From Monoglobus sp964617455 (lineage in GTDB: Bacteria > Bacillota > Clostridia > Monoglobales > Monoglobaceae): a DNA stretch of 64,000 nt. The DNA is taken from assembly GCA_964617455.1 (NCBI GenBank), contig CAZTYF010000004.1:1-64000 (forward strand). The letters are read 5' to 3'. The notes under the pieces were generated by a model. The model was not told where the DNA came from and ran no database searches. It saw only the letters and a program-made list of their open reading frames with translations. A program made the translations under genes and the position numbers. This document shows positions 50,701 to 60,174 of the stretch, piece by piece (within the stretch, counting starts at the first letter, position 1; every line of letters begins with the position of its first letter).

Positions 50701-52368
50701 ATGTCGGATATCATATATAAAACCATTAAAAAAACAGAATATGAAAATCGAGGCGGTGCGCCCGTATATATAGATACCAGTGAGGTGTTGAAAAAATCGG
50801 ACGGCAATACATTGCTTAGGCTTAAACTCTATAATAACTGCGGTCGAAAAATTCGTTCCGTGTATTTTAATGTGGGCTGTTTCGACAAGGATCTTAATTT
50901 ATGTGTACAGTTGAAAAATTTGCCCTATATAAATGTCAATGCCGATCCCGGTACGATTTTTGGTGGAGAGCAGCTTAATGAAGTGCCGCATTTGACGGAA
51001 TCTGTTTTTGCAGAGGTCGCAAAGGTTCTGTATGAAGACGGGACTTCTTGGGTTAATCCAAACCAGAGTCTTGCCGACGACATTGTGTCGGAGGAAGCTC
51101 TCGGAGAAGAATGGCTGCGACTCAGACTTACAAAGGAAATCAAAGACAGAAACTCCGAAAAAAAACAGCCTAAAAGAGCCATGCCCAGAAACAAAAAAAC
51201 AGCACTCATCTTAATTTTTGCAGTTTTTGTTATTGCACTGATAGTTGGATGTTTTGCGGGGATAAGATATTTTATTGTCAGGAGTGATGCTTTTAATGAG
51301 GCGATGAATCTCTATATAAATGGCAATTATGATGCAGCTGCACCGGCTCTTACAAGTCTTGATGAAAAATATAATTTCCCTCCGAATGATGATAAAGAAA
51401 TCAAATATTCTGCCGCTGTATCCTACATGAACAGCGGAGATTATCGCAATGCTCTTATATATTTTCATGAATGCGGTGATTACAAGCACAGCATACAAAA
51501 TATGAGGAATATCTTAAACGCCGGCAATCGCCTTATTTCCGCAGGATACAACCACAGCGTCGCTGCGAGGAAAAACGGTACCGTTGCGGCTTACGGCGAC
51601 AATTCAAATGGTCAATGCAATACCGGTGACTGGTCAAAGATAATAGGAGTGACTGCTGGGGGTAATCATACCATTGGAATGACATATGACGGGTTGCTTC
51701 TCGCTTGCGGAGATAATGAGTACGGTCAATGCGATGTCAGCGGTTGGACAGATGTGGTGGCTGTAGCCACCGGAGAGTGCCATACGGTGGCCCTTAAGAT
51801 AAATGGCAGGGTAATAGCGCGCGGGAACAATAACTATGGTCAGTGCGATGTACAGGAATGGGATGACATCGTTCAAATTGCCGTATCGGGGAATCATACA
51901 ATCGGTCTCAAAAGTAACGGCACGGTGGTTTCCACGGGCTGGAACCAATATGGGCAGTGTAATGTGGATGGCGAAAAAGATGTGCTGCAAATTATCACGG
52001 GAGAAAAAAATACCGTGTTGATAAAATACGACGGTACGGTCAAAATCCTCGGCGATAACAGTTATCGGCAAAAGGAACCTTGCGATATGGCTGATATTGT
52101 GACGGCTTCGATAGGTCCCGGATATATATTATTCGTTGATATTTATGGCAATGCAGCAGCGGTGGGTGATAATTCAAAAAATCAAGGCTCCGTGGGGTTA
52201 TGGCATGATGTGATATCGGTGGCCTGCGGTAAATCCCATTCATTGGGTCTTTCCGCAAAAGAGAGCGAAAATATATATGCAGTAGGGGATGACAGTGCAA
52301 AACAGCTTGACATTAAGACCGAATTCGTAAAAGATATCGGCCCGGAGAACATACCTTTTAAAGAGTAG
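50701..52368 (+). CDS. Membrane protein with RCC1-type beta-propeller repeats
   Basis: This 555-residue protein has a cytoplasmic N-terminal domain (1-160), one membrane helix (about 166-190), a TPR-like stretch (about 200-270, GNYDAAAPALTSL and GDYRNALIYFHECGDY) and an extracellular region (about 278-545) of seven or so repeats of 38-40 residues. Each repeat carries HTIGL/HTVAL and ARGNNNYGQC-type blocks. These are RCC1-like propeller blades ending in GQC(N/D). The repeated cysteine could be structural. Function is unknown, probably ligand or protein binding at the surface. A TATAAT at 50661-50666 fits a promoter, with a poor -35 box. Confidence 0.8.
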   Translation: MSDIIYKTIKKTEYENRGGAPVYIDTSEVLKKSDGNTLLRLKLYNNCGRKIRSVYFNVGCFDKDLNLCVQLKNLPYINVNADPGTIFGGEQLNEVPHLTESVFAEVAKVLYEDGTSWVNPNQSLADDIVSEEALGEEWLRLRLTKEIKDRNSEKKQPKRAMPRNKKTALILIFAVFVIALIVGCFAGIRYFIVRSDAFNEAMNLYINGNYDAAAPALTSLDEKYNFPPNDDKEIKYSAAVSYMNSGDYRNALIYFHECGDYKHSIQNMRNILNAGNRLISAGYNHSVAARKNGTVAAYGDNSNGQCNTGDWSKIIGVTAGGNHTIGMTYDGLLLACGDNEYGQCDVSGWTDVVAVATGECHTVALKINGRVIARGNNNYGQCDVQEWDDIVQIAVSGNHTIGLKSNGTVVSTGWNQYGQCNVDGEKDVLQIITGEKNTVLIKYDGTVKILGDNSYRQKEPCDMADIVTASIGPGYILFVDIYGNAAAVGDNSKNQGSVGLWHDVISVACGKSHSLGLSAKESENIYAVGDDSAKQLDIKTEFVKDIGPENIPFKE

Positions 52369-52472
52369 AATATTTGAATGATTTTATCGATTAATTATAA
52401 AGTCGAGATGTGGTTAAATTTTAGATACAATTATCAATAATAAATACAAAGTATGATTAAGGAGAAATTGTT

Positions 52473-52997
52473 ATGGACATGGATTCATTTGTTGAACAGC
52501 TTGTTAAGAAGAAGAAGGACGGGAAAGATTACTTGAAAATTGTTTTGAGTATTATCGCTGCTTTTGTTCTGATTGGAGTGGTTGGTTTATTAAGCAGCAT
52601 TTTTCCGTTTGTGGGCTTGTTTATGCTCATCATTGTTGTAGGCATAATATATGCGCTTTATATTCTCATCACGTCAACCAACTTAGAGTATGAATATGCT
52701 TTTACCGTAGGAGAACTTGATGTGGATGCGGTTATAAATGCCAAGAGGCGAAAACGTTTGACGGGTTTTGATATAAACGAAATGGAAATATTGGCATCGA
52801 AGAGCCATAGTGATTATAATCGCTATATGTCTAATCCCGGACTTAAGAAGATTTATGCATGCCGAGACAAAAACGCGGATGACATATACTTTGCCGTGTA
52901 CACCGAAAACGGAAACGGCTGTATTTTGCTTTTTAATCCCAATGAAAAAATTTTGGAGTGTTTCAAATCGATGGCACCTCGCAAGGTGTTTTTATAA
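52473..52997 (+). CDS. Small membrane protein, conserved clostridial type
   Basis: This 174-residue protein begins with a short charged segment (VEQLVKKKKDGKDY), has two adjacent membrane helices (about 22-44 and 47-68) and then a soluble domain of about 100 residues with VGELDVDAVINAKRRKRL and PRKVFL at the very end. It resembles small uncharacterised clostridial proteins, possibly DUF6106, but that is from memory and uncertain. AAGGAG precedes the ATG. It lies 30 bases ahead of the acpS-nnrD fusion gene and may share its transcript. Confidence 0.65.
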   Translation: MDMDSFVEQLVKKKKDGKDYLKIVLSIIAAFVLIGVVGLLSSIFPFVGLFMLIIVVGIIYALYILITSTNLEYEYAFTVGELDVDAVINAKRRKRLTGFDINEMEILASKSHSDYNRYMSNPGLKKIYACRDKNADDIYFAVYTENGNGCILLFNPNEKILECFKSMAPRKVFL

Positions 52998-53027
52998 AAC
53001 CGAAAAATATAGATTGGATGATAAAAA

Positions 53028-54275
53028 ATGATAGGAATTGATGTAATAGAAATATCTCGATTTCGGGATATGAAAAATCTTGAAGTATTTATCCGCCGAA
53101 TGTTCACCGATAAAGAGGCAGAATATTTCACTTCAAAATCGGCAGCAAAAAGATTCTATGAATCGGTGGCGGGACATTTTGCTGCGAAGGAAGCTTTTGC
53201 CAAAGCCTTAGGCACGGGTGTGCGTAACTTCGAAATGTCGGATATTGAAATTTGCCACGATGAGTTAGGCATGCCTTATATAAAATTTGGAGGCGTTAGA
53301 ATAAATGCCTCGGTGAGTATATCCCATTCCGATACAATTGCATCGGCTGTTGTGTATATCGGGGAAAATATTCCGGGCACGAGTTTACCTTTTTATAATG
53401 ACATCGATTATTATGCCCGGTTAATTCCACTCAGGGCCAAGGATACCAACAAGGGATCCTGTGGTAGGATATTAATTATAGGCGGCAGCGTGGGAATGAC
53501 CGGAGCACCGTGCCTATCTGCAATGGGCGCCCTGAGATGCGGCAGCGGGCTTGTAACGGTAGGTGTTCCCAAATCACAGCAGCCTATCGTCGCAACCAAA
53601 TTAACTGAAGCTATGACTTTACCTCTGCCGGAGCTTGAGGACGGAACTATAAGCCTTGACTCTGTGGGAGAAATAAAAAGCAAACTGAACCGTTCGGATG
53701 TGTGTGTTTTGGGACCGGGTATGTCCCAAAACAACGATATGCCGAAACTCATTGAATCTCTTATAAGCGGCTCCGTAAATATGGTAATTGATGCAGATGC
53801 TCTCAATGTTATTTCAAATAATATGGATTTGCTAAAAAAGCACAAAAATCGTATGTCCTGCAGTATTGTGATAACACCTCATCCGGGAGAAATGAGCCGT
53901 TTGAGCGGTAAAAATATTGAGGCAATTCAAAATGACAGAAGCGGTTCTGCATTGAGTTTTGCAAAAGAATACGGTGTTACTGTAGTTTTAAAAGGAAAAG
54001 ACACCGTTATCGCATCGCCCAGCGGAAAAGTTAAGGTTAACCAATCCGGCAGTGAAGCAATGGCCAGTGGCGGAATGGGAGATGCCCTTTCCGGAATAAT
54101 CGCCGGTCTTATCGGACAGGGTCTTGAATGCTATGACGGGGCGGTGCTTGGGACTTTTGTTCATGGTGTTGCAGGGGACTTGGCTCGCTCTGAGATAGGA
54201 GACCGTGGTATTTTGGCCACAGATCTTTGTGATAGAATTCCGAAAGCTCTTAGGATGATTTCGAATGCAGGGTAG
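53028..54275 (+). CDS. Fusion of holo-ACP synthase and ADP-dependent NAD(P)H-hydrate dehydratase
   Basis: Residues 1-120 are AcpS, the enzyme that adds 4'-phosphopantetheine to acyl carrier protein: MIGIDVIEISRF with the metal Asp, GHFAAKEAFAKALGTG with the catalytic Glu, and SISHSDTIASAVV. Residues about 125-415 are NnrD (YjeF C-terminal, ribokinase-like), which repairs damaged hydrated NAD(P)H: GRILIIGGSVGMTGAP, ITPHPGEMSRL, VLKGKDTVIASP and ASGGMGDALSGIIAGLIGQG. The genes are usually neighbours, and NnrD is more often fused to the epimerase NnrE; here AcpS takes that place and no epimerase domain is seen. There is no stop or frame break between the parts. alr follows after 12 bases. Confidence 0.9.
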   Translation: MIGIDVIEISRFRDMKNLEVFIRRMFTDKEAEYFTSKSAAKRFYESVAGHFAAKEAFAKALGTGVRNFEMSDIEICHDELGMPYIKFGGVRINASVSISHSDTIASAVVYIGENIPGTSLPFYNDIDYYARLIPLRAKDTNKGSCGRILIIGGSVGMTGAPCLSAMGALRCGSGLVTVGVPKSQQPIVATKLTEAMTLPLPELEDGTISLDSVGEIKSKLNRSDVCVLGPGMSQNNDMPKLIESLISGSVNMVIDADALNVISNNMDLLKKHKNRMSCSIVITPHPGEMSRLSGKNIEAIQNDRSGSALSFAKEYGVTVVLKGKDTVIASPSGKVKVNQSGSEAMASGGMGDALSGIIAGLIGQGLECYDGAVLGTFVHGVAGDLARSEIGDRGILATDLCDRIPKALRMISNAG

Positions 54276-54287
54276 GAGTGTTTTATT

Positions 54288-55496
54288 ATGAACGAACGGC
54301 GTGCTTGGGCAAATATCGACTTGGATGCCATTTCAAGCAATATGAAGGCAATACGAAATTATGTGGGCGAAAAAAACAAAATTATGGCTGTTGTCAAGGC
54401 CGATGGTTATGGACACGGATATCTTGAAGTAGCTAAAACTTTGATTGGCAGCGGTGCAAATGCCTTGGCGGTTGCATTTATGGATGAAGCAATTCAGCTC
54501 AGAGAATGCGGCATCGATGTACCTGTTTTGATTTTGGGATACACTCATACAAGCTATGCCGAAGAATTGATTGAAAAAAATATAATGCCCAATTGCTACA
54601 CTTATGAGATGGCAAAGGCTATGTCGGATGCAGGGAAAAAACTGAATAAAATCGGAAAAATACACATTAAAATCGACACCGGTATGGGAAGAGTGGGCTT
54701 CAGATACTGCGGAGAAGAGGAAGAAAACAATAGGACAATCCATGAAATCGAGAAAATTTCCAGATTGCCCAATCTTGAAATAGATGGAATTTTCACTCAT
54801 TTTTCCGTGGCAGATGAGGATGATGATCAATATACCGATACACAGTTTAAACTTTTCTCTGACCTTTGTAATAAGCTTAAGGAGCGTAATATAAAAATAA
54901 ATTTGTGCCATTGCTGCAACAGCGCCGGACTTGTGCGTTTCCCCAAATATCATATGGATATGGTACGTCCCGGGATTATCTTATATGGTCTGATGCCCGG
55001 TGATTTTATTGACAAAAATATTCTGAAGCTATATCCCGCAATGTCTCTTAAAGCGAAGATAACCAACATAAAAACAGTGGGACCCGATGCTTCCGTAAGT
55101 TACGGCAGAAAGTACATAACCGAGAGGCCCACCAAAATCGCAACGGTTTCCATAGGATATGCCGACGGATATTCCCGGATTTTATCCGGGAAGACCTCGG
55201 TCCTTGTCGGCGGTGAAAAATGTCCTCAAATTGGCGCCATTTGTATGGACCAATGTATGATTGATGTATCCGGTGTTCAAAATATCCAAATAGGAGATGA
55301 GGTGACACTGTTTGGCAAGGATTCCTTTGGGAATGAAATCCCTATTGAAGAAATTGCCGACATTATGGGTACAATTAATTATGAAATATTATGTGTTATA
55401 GGAAAGAGGGTTCCAAGAGTTTACATAAAAGGAGGAAAGGTAATCGACGTTCACAATTACCTGCTTGACAATCCAATCGGGAACCGATCCACATAG
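54288..55496 (+). CDS. alr: Alanine racemase
   Basis: Alr makes D-alanine for peptidoglycan with pyridoxal phosphate. The 402-residue protein has AVVKADGYGHG (PLP lysine near 39), KIDTGMGRVGFR, a conserved RPGIILYGLMP and VSYGRKY (catalytic Tyr region on the partner subunit) followed by SIGYADGYSR and CMDQCMIDV. Length is normal. Ribosome binding site TAGGAG. Gene order acpS-nnrD-alr is a common Firmicute arrangement. Confidence 0.97.
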   Translation: MNERRAWANIDLDAISSNMKAIRNYVGEKNKIMAVVKADGYGHGYLEVAKTLIGSGANALAVAFMDEAIQLRECGIDVPVLILGYTHTSYAEELIEKNIMPNCYTYEMAKAMSDAGKKLNKIGKIHIKIDTGMGRVGFRYCGEEEENNRTIHEIEKISRLPNLEIDGIFTHFSVADEDDDQYTDTQFKLFSDLCNKLKERNIKINLCHCCNSAGLVRFPKYHMDMVRPGIILYGLMPGDFIDKNILKLYPAMSLKAKITNIKTVGPDASVSYGRKYITERPTKIATVSIGYADGYSRILSGKTSVLVGGEKCPQIGAICMDQCMIDVSGVQNIQIGDEVTLFGKDSFGNEIPIEEIADIMGTINYEILCVIGKRVPRVYIKGGKVIDVHNYLLDNPIGNRST

Positions 55497-55522
55497 AAAA
55501 ATTGAACGCAGGAGGAGATATT

Positions 55523-55999
55523 ATGAAAAAAGGTTCCAAAAAAAGATTCGCATTCGCTTTGATAGCCATCGTTTCAATAGCCGCATTGCTCCTTTGCGGG
55601 TCGGTTGTTTTGGCTGAGCCGGGAGATACCGATGACCCTGTTGTCACAAAAAGCTATATAGTCAATGTTGTGGTTCCCCAACTTAAAGCTTACGTAGAGG
55701 AACGTTTTGGGGATGGTAATTCGGATGCCTATTCCGATACTTTTACTCTTGTCAACGTAAATCCGGGTCAAACGGTTCTGTTTGACAGCGGAGCTCAGTT
55801 TATATTGAGAAAGGGCAATGGAGTTATTATCGGCAATGAACAGGGAGGAATTGCCGATACTACCTATGGCTTGGACCTCCCTAACGGAACCGAAATGCCT
55901 TCCAACCATATGCTTGTGGTGCCTCGAGATGACGGCCGTGGTTTTAAGGCCAGCAACGATGTTATCATTATGGTAAAAGGCGGATATTCATTCAGGTAA
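55523..55999 (+). CDS. Small secreted protein of unknown function
   Basis: This protein of about 158 residues has a clear signal peptide (basic start, hydrophobic 9-30, cleavage near VLAEP). The mature part has a helix-prone segment (VTKSYIVNVVVPQLKAYVEERF) and then a compact beta-rich domain with NPGQTVLFDSGAQFILRKG, NHMLVVPRDDGRG and a final MVKGGY. The pattern looks conserved rather than random, but I do not recognise the family. I start it at ATG 55523 behind GGAGGAG. It lies 26 bases after alr and 66 bases before a serine hydrolase gene. Confidence 0.7.
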   Translation: MKKGSKKRFAFALIAIVSIAALLLCGSVVLAEPGDTDDPVVTKSYIVNVVVPQLKAYVEERFGDGNSDAYSDTFTLVNVNPGQTVLFDSGAQFILRKGNGVIIGNEQGGIADTTYGLDLPNGTEMPSNHMLVVPRDDGRGFKASNDVIIMVKGGYSFR

Positions 56000-56065
56000 T
56001 CGGACTGCAGCTTCGAATACGCAAAATTCAAATTTATTCAAATATCAGTAAAGGACAAATGAAAA

Positions 56066-57460
56066 GTGAGCAAAATAAAATTTGAAAAAACTGTGCCCGA
56101 AAGTGTGGGAATAAGTTCAAGGGGCATTATGGAATTTGTGAAGAGACTTGAGGAATATGATCTTGATATGCACAGCATATTAATTATGCGCAAGAGCAAG
56201 CTTGTTTTTGAGGGTTATTATGCCCCTTACGGCAGAAATTCTCTCCATCGTATGTTTTCCGTCAGTAAAACCCTGACGGCCATTGCTATAGGTATGATGG
56301 TTTTTGACAGAGACATAGACCTTGACGACAAGATTTGTGACTATTTTCCGGAATTCAGACCGGAAGGTGGCTTTCACCCATATTTGGAAGAAACCACTAT
56401 TCGTCATATGCTTATGATGACCACACCTCATGACGGAACTGCTTATGACAAGTTCGCAAGCACAGGTTGGGTTAAAAGCTTTTTTGTTAAAACACCCACC
56501 CACAGGCCTGGCACCGTATTTTCTTATGACACCGGTGCATCCCATGTGCTTGCGGCACTTGTTGAAAAACGTTCCGGAAGGCCTTTGGTGGAATATGTCA
56601 GAGATAAGGGACTTATGATTTCGGATTCGGCTTATTTTATTCCGGACGGAGACGGAGTAAGCCAGGGCGGCTCCGGTTTACTTGCCCTCCCTTATGACTT
56701 GCTTATAATGGCAGATATGTTGATGAACGGAGGCGTTTCTAATGGCAACCGCATTTTGACAGCGGGGTATGTTCAAGATATGACATCTTTTCAAAATCCG
56801 AATCATGCCAAGGGATATTTCCCGGCCGAGCAGCAGGGTTATGGCTATCACCTATGGCGAACGCAGCGAAATGGTTTTATGATGTACGGACTTGCCGGTC
56901 AGCTTGCAGTATGTTTTCCGGATAAAGATTTGATTTTTGTTACAACAGCCGATTTAACAGACCGAAAAGGTGGAATACAGGTAATTTTCGATACATTTTT
57001 TAAAGAGGTCTATAACACCACGGACACCGAAAATGAGGTTGTGGATTTGTCGGTACTTGAAAAAAATCTTAGAGTCAAACCTATGGCATGTAAGGAAAAA
57101 CATGATATTGACAGGATATTTGAATTTGACGATAACAATCCCGGATTAAGGGCTCTGCGTATTGTGACAAATTCGAAAAACGGTACTGTCAATTTGGAAT
57201 TTTCGGACGGAATACAATCAATCGGTTTTGGCTTCGGAAGGTTGAGATTCGGCGGATTTTCAAAGTACAACTGTCCATATGCTGCATCTGCGGAATGGTG
57301 CAATGAGAACATTTTAATCGTAAAAGTTAATCTTATAGGGGAGTGTACAGGCAAAATATTTCTCGAACTTTCGTTCAAAGATGGAGGAGTCACCGCATTT
57401 ATGCGTAATACCGAGGAAACCCTCTTTAGGGAATTTGACGGTTTTGCCCAAAGCAAGTAA
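56066..57460 (+). CDS. Beta-lactamase-fold serine hydrolase (class C type)
   Basis: This 464-residue protein starts with GTG at 56066 after AAAGGA. The catalytic SxxK is SVSK in HRMFSVSKTLTAI (about residues 66-78), and YDTGASHVLAALVEKRSG fills the second-motif position. No signal peptide is seen, so it may be cytoplasmic. Residues about 330-460 form an additional C-terminal beta domain. Members include esterases, D-aminopeptidases and penicillin-binding-protein-like enzymes; the substrate is unknown. It sits between a secreted protein and a PpiC lipoprotein. Confidence 0.85.
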   Translation: MSKIKFEKTVPESVGISSRGIMEFVKRLEEYDLDMHSILIMRKSKLVFEGYYAPYGRNSLHRMFSVSKTLTAIAIGMMVFDRDIDLDDKICDYFPEFRPEGGFHPYLEETTIRHMLMMTTPHDGTAYDKFASTGWVKSFFVKTPTHRPGTVFSYDTGASHVLAALVEKRSGRPLVEYVRDKGLMISDSAYFIPDGDGVSQGGSGLLALPYDLLIMADMLMNGGVSNGNRILTAGYVQDMTSFQNPNHAKGYFPAEQQGYGYHLWRTQRNGFMMYGLAGQLAVCFPDKDLIFVTTADLTDRKGGIQVIFDTFFKEVYNTTDTENEVVDLSVLEKNLRVKPMACKEKHDIDRIFEFDDNNPGLRALRIVTNSKNGTVNLEFSDGIQSIGFGFGRLRFGGFSKYNCPYAASAEWCNENILIVKVNLIGECTGKIFLELSFKDGGVTAFMRNTEETLFREFDGFAQSK

Positions 57461-57485
57461 AATCCAAATTTATGAGGTGTATGCT

Positions 57486-58544
57486 GTGGGAATTAAGCTC
57501 ATATCATCATTACTAATTCTTTGCTTGTGCATAGGTTTGGTTGGATGCGGAAAAACCGCAACAAGCAGCGGAAAGTTAATAGAGCATAACGGTTTACAAG
57601 ATTCTTTGGCTTCTTCGCCGGTTGATAGCTCCAATGAAAATTCCGAAAATGATACTGTTCCGGAGGGTGTGGTTGCAACTGTAAATGGCGAAGAGTTAAG
57701 GCCCGATGATTTTGGATATTATATATATAACGAAGCAATAGTCCAGATGTACGCAATGGATTCGAGCGCGGATTTCTTGACTTTTGATTGGAGCACACTT
57801 ATGAACGGGAGACCGGTTTCCGAAATTGTTGCGGAGGCAGCAATTTCCGATGCTATAGCCGATACAGTCTTCAGGCAAAAAGCGGGAGATTGCGGTTATT
57901 CCGTATCCGAAGCGGAAAAAACTGCTTCAAGTTTGGTGGATGCTGCTATAGAAAGAAACGGTGAAGACGGATTCAAAAGGACTTCCAACAAACTTGGAAT
58001 TACCGATTCGGACCAATACAAAAAAATATACACGAACATTATTGTCTTTGATGATGTGTCCAAGGATTTCCAAGAAAATCCAAACAGATATATATCGGAT
58101 GTATCGGTTCTTGACAGTTATGCCGATAACAGAGGAGCCTCTGCACAGCAAATATTGATTCTCAAAGATACGCAAAAGGGCGATCCTCTGGCACTATCGG
58201 GGGAGGTGAATTCCAGAGCAAAAAACGGTGACGATTTTGCAGATCTTATGAGCAAATTTAACGAAGACACCGCAGTCGATAAAGAAAATGTGTATACATT
58301 CGCAAAGGGCGAAATGGTGAGTCCTTTTGAAAATGCTGTCTTTGGTCTCGAAATCGGCGAAATCAGTGATATTGTTGAATCGGATTATGGATACCACACC
58401 ATCAGGCGTGTATGCGGAGCCTATGAACTACGCAATTATTGGAAAAAAGAGTCCGATATAAAAATTGACGATAGGGCAGCCGAAATGATTAACTTTGATG
58501 AAATTATAAATATGGCTAGAGCCGCAGAGGATGCTGCCGAATAA
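57486..58544 (+). CDS. PpiC/parvulin-domain lipoprotein (foldase-like)
   Basis: This protein of about 352 residues has a lipobox LVGC near residue 20, then a SurA/PrsA-type N-terminal helical region (VVATVNGEELRPDDFGYYIYNEA) and a parvulin peptidyl-prolyl isomerase domain (about 215-325): SAQQILI, SRAKNGDDFADLMSKFNED, KGEMVSPFENAVFGLEIGEIS and DYGYHTIRR. It would help fold exported proteins at the outer face of the membrane. I start it at GTG 57486 behind GAGGTG; the frame overlaps the previous gene further upstream. Role inferred from PrsA relatives. Confidence 0.85.
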   Translation: MGIKLISSLLILCLCIGLVGCGKTATSSGKLIEHNGLQDSLASSPVDSSNENSENDTVPEGVVATVNGEELRPDDFGYYIYNEAIVQMYAMDSSADFLTFDWSTLMNGRPVSEIVAEAAISDAIADTVFRQKAGDCGYSVSEAEKTASSLVDAAIERNGEDGFKRTSNKLGITDSDQYKKIYTNIIVFDDVSKDFQENPNRYISDVSVLDSYADNRGASAQQILILKDTQKGDPLALSGEVNSRAKNGDDFADLMSKFNEDTAVDKENVYTFAKGEMVSPFENAVFGLEIGEISDIVESDYGYHTIRRVCGAYELRNYWKKESDIKIDDRAAEMINFDEIINMARAAEDAAE

Positions 58545-58657
58545 TCGGTTAAAAAAGAATCGACGACCTTTGGTATAAAATAATTTTAATTAAAAACAAA
58601 AAGGAGCGGGAGCTTAAGGAAATAGAGTGCAACCGAAAGCGCCCATATTTGTGATTT

Positions 58658-60046
58658 ATGAATTTTATAAAAATACCTCAGACTCTTATCCGAATTTTAG
58701 ATATATTGGAATCAGTTGGATATAAGGCCTATCCTGTAGGTGGCTGTATTCGAGACAGTTTGATGGGAATAAAACCTAAGGATTGGGATGTGGCCACTTC
58801 TGCTTTGCCGGATCAGGTCAAAGTTTTGTTTAAAGATACCGGCTATAAAATCATAGATACCGGCCTCAAACACGGAACAGTGTCCATCCTTGCAGAGGGG
58901 AATCTGTATGAAGTGACCACATTCAGAACAGACGGCACTTATACCGACAATAGGCGGCCCGACGAAGTGAAATTTGTGACCGACATTGAGGACGACCTTT
59001 CAAGGCGGGATTTTACGGTAAACGCCATTGCATATGACCGAAATCGAGAGAAAATTATTGATCCTTTTGGGGGAGAAACCGATATTCGAAAAAAAACAAT
59101 TCGCTGCGTCGGGGATCCCGATTTGCGATTTCGTGAGGATTCGCTGCGTATTTTGCGCGCACTTAGATTTGCCTCTGTTCTCGGTTTTAATATCGAGAAT
59201 GCCACGGCAATGTCAATGAAAAAAAGCGCTAACCTCCTTGATAATATTTCTCGGGAAAGGATTTATTCGGAACTTAAAGTGACCTTATGCGGAGAAAACA
59301 TCGGCTCTGTTCTCGGGAAATACAGGGGAATTTTAGCCCGGGTTATACCGGAGCTTATACCTATGTTTGATTTCCCCCAAAGGAATCCATACCATTGTTA
59401 TGACGTATGGGAGCACACAATCCAAGCGGTCCAAAATATTCCGGCCAAGCCCGTGCTGCGTCTTGCGGGCCTGTTCCACGATTGCGGAAAACCTGCAACT
59501 CACAGCGTTGACTATGATTTGAATGGTCTTCCGATTGACCATTTTTATGGTCATGAAACTATGTCTGCAAAATTGGCGGAAAAAGCGCTTTTACGTCTTA
59601 AAGCCGATAACCGTACCAAGGATATGGTTGTCTATCTCGTGAAACACCATGGGGACACAATTTTATCAAACAAGAAAAGCGTTAAACGCAAGCTTGCAAA
59701 AATATCATATGAGTTTGATGATGTCAGATCCGCTTTTGACATGCTGATTATGGTCAAACGTGCCGATGTGTCCGCTCAGGCAATTCATGTCAGACAGGAA
59801 AGGCAAAGGGCCCTTGATGAGATTTTTCGACTTGCAGAAGAGATATTTGCAGAAAACGAGTGTTTCGGTTTGAAAAATTTAGCTATAAACGGCAATGATG
59901 TTATATCTCTTGGATTTACGGGTCCGGATGTGGGGAAAATCCTTCGCAATGTTTTGAACGCCGTTATATCCGATAAATTGAGCAACGACCGAGATGCAAT
60001 TTTTAAATATATAAACATCGAATTTAATCCCGACACCCACGAATAA
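58658..60046 (+). CDS. cca: CCA-adding tRNA nucleotidyltransferase with HD domain
   Basis: This enzyme adds or repairs the CCA end of tRNAs. The 462-residue class II protein has PVGGCIRDSLMG, KDWDVAT (metal Asp pair, DxD-like), RRDFTVNAIAYD, a conserved GDPDLRFREDSLRILRALR and ISRERIYSE. An HD domain (LAGLFHDCGKP, then KHHGDT) follows at about 260-335. It could instead be poly(A) polymerase, which shares these motifs, but the Firmicute context favours CCA. The ATG at 58658 has no good ribosome binding site; an in-frame stop just upstream excludes an earlier start. Confidence 0.88.
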   Translation: MNFIKIPQTLIRILDILESVGYKAYPVGGCIRDSLMGIKPKDWDVATSALPDQVKVLFKDTGYKIIDTGLKHGTVSILAEGNLYEVTTFRTDGTYTDNRRPDEVKFVTDIEDDLSRRDFTVNAIAYDRNREKIIDPFGGETDIRKKTIRCVGDPDLRFREDSLRILRALRFASVLGFNIENATAMSMKKSANLLDNISRERIYSELKVTLCGENIGSVLGKYRGILARVIPELIPMFDFPQRNPYHCYDVWEHTIQAVQNIPAKPVLRLAGLFHDCGKPATHSVDYDLNGLPIDHFYGHETMSAKLAEKALLRLKADNRTKDMVVYLVKHHGDTILSNKKSVKRKLAKISYEFDDVRSAFDMLIMVKRADVSAQAIHVRQERQRALDEIFRLAEEIFAENECFGLKNLAINGNDVISLGFTGPDVGKILRNVLNAVISDKLSNDRDAIFKYINIEFNPDTHE

Positions 60047-60108
60047 CATAATTTAAAAATAATTACTTGCCCATTTTTACTTGAAAGTATTTGTTCAAAA
60101 GTCTTATA

Positions 60109-60137
60109 TTGACAAGGGAAAGATATTGGGATATAAT
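60109..60137 (+). promoter_or_regulatory. Consensus promoter of the pyr operon
   Basis: TTGACA (60109-60114), 17 bases, TATAAT (60132-60137). The start site is predicted near 60144, leaving a leader of only about 30 bases before the TTG start of pyrR. Confidence 0.85.
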
Positions 60138-60174
60138 TTAGTTGTTGAAAATTCTCGGTGCGGGGGGTGTCTCC

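Noticed and set aside
56180..57456. Minus-strand frames of 121 and 148 codons
   Set aside because: They are antisense to the serine hydrolase gene, without start signals.
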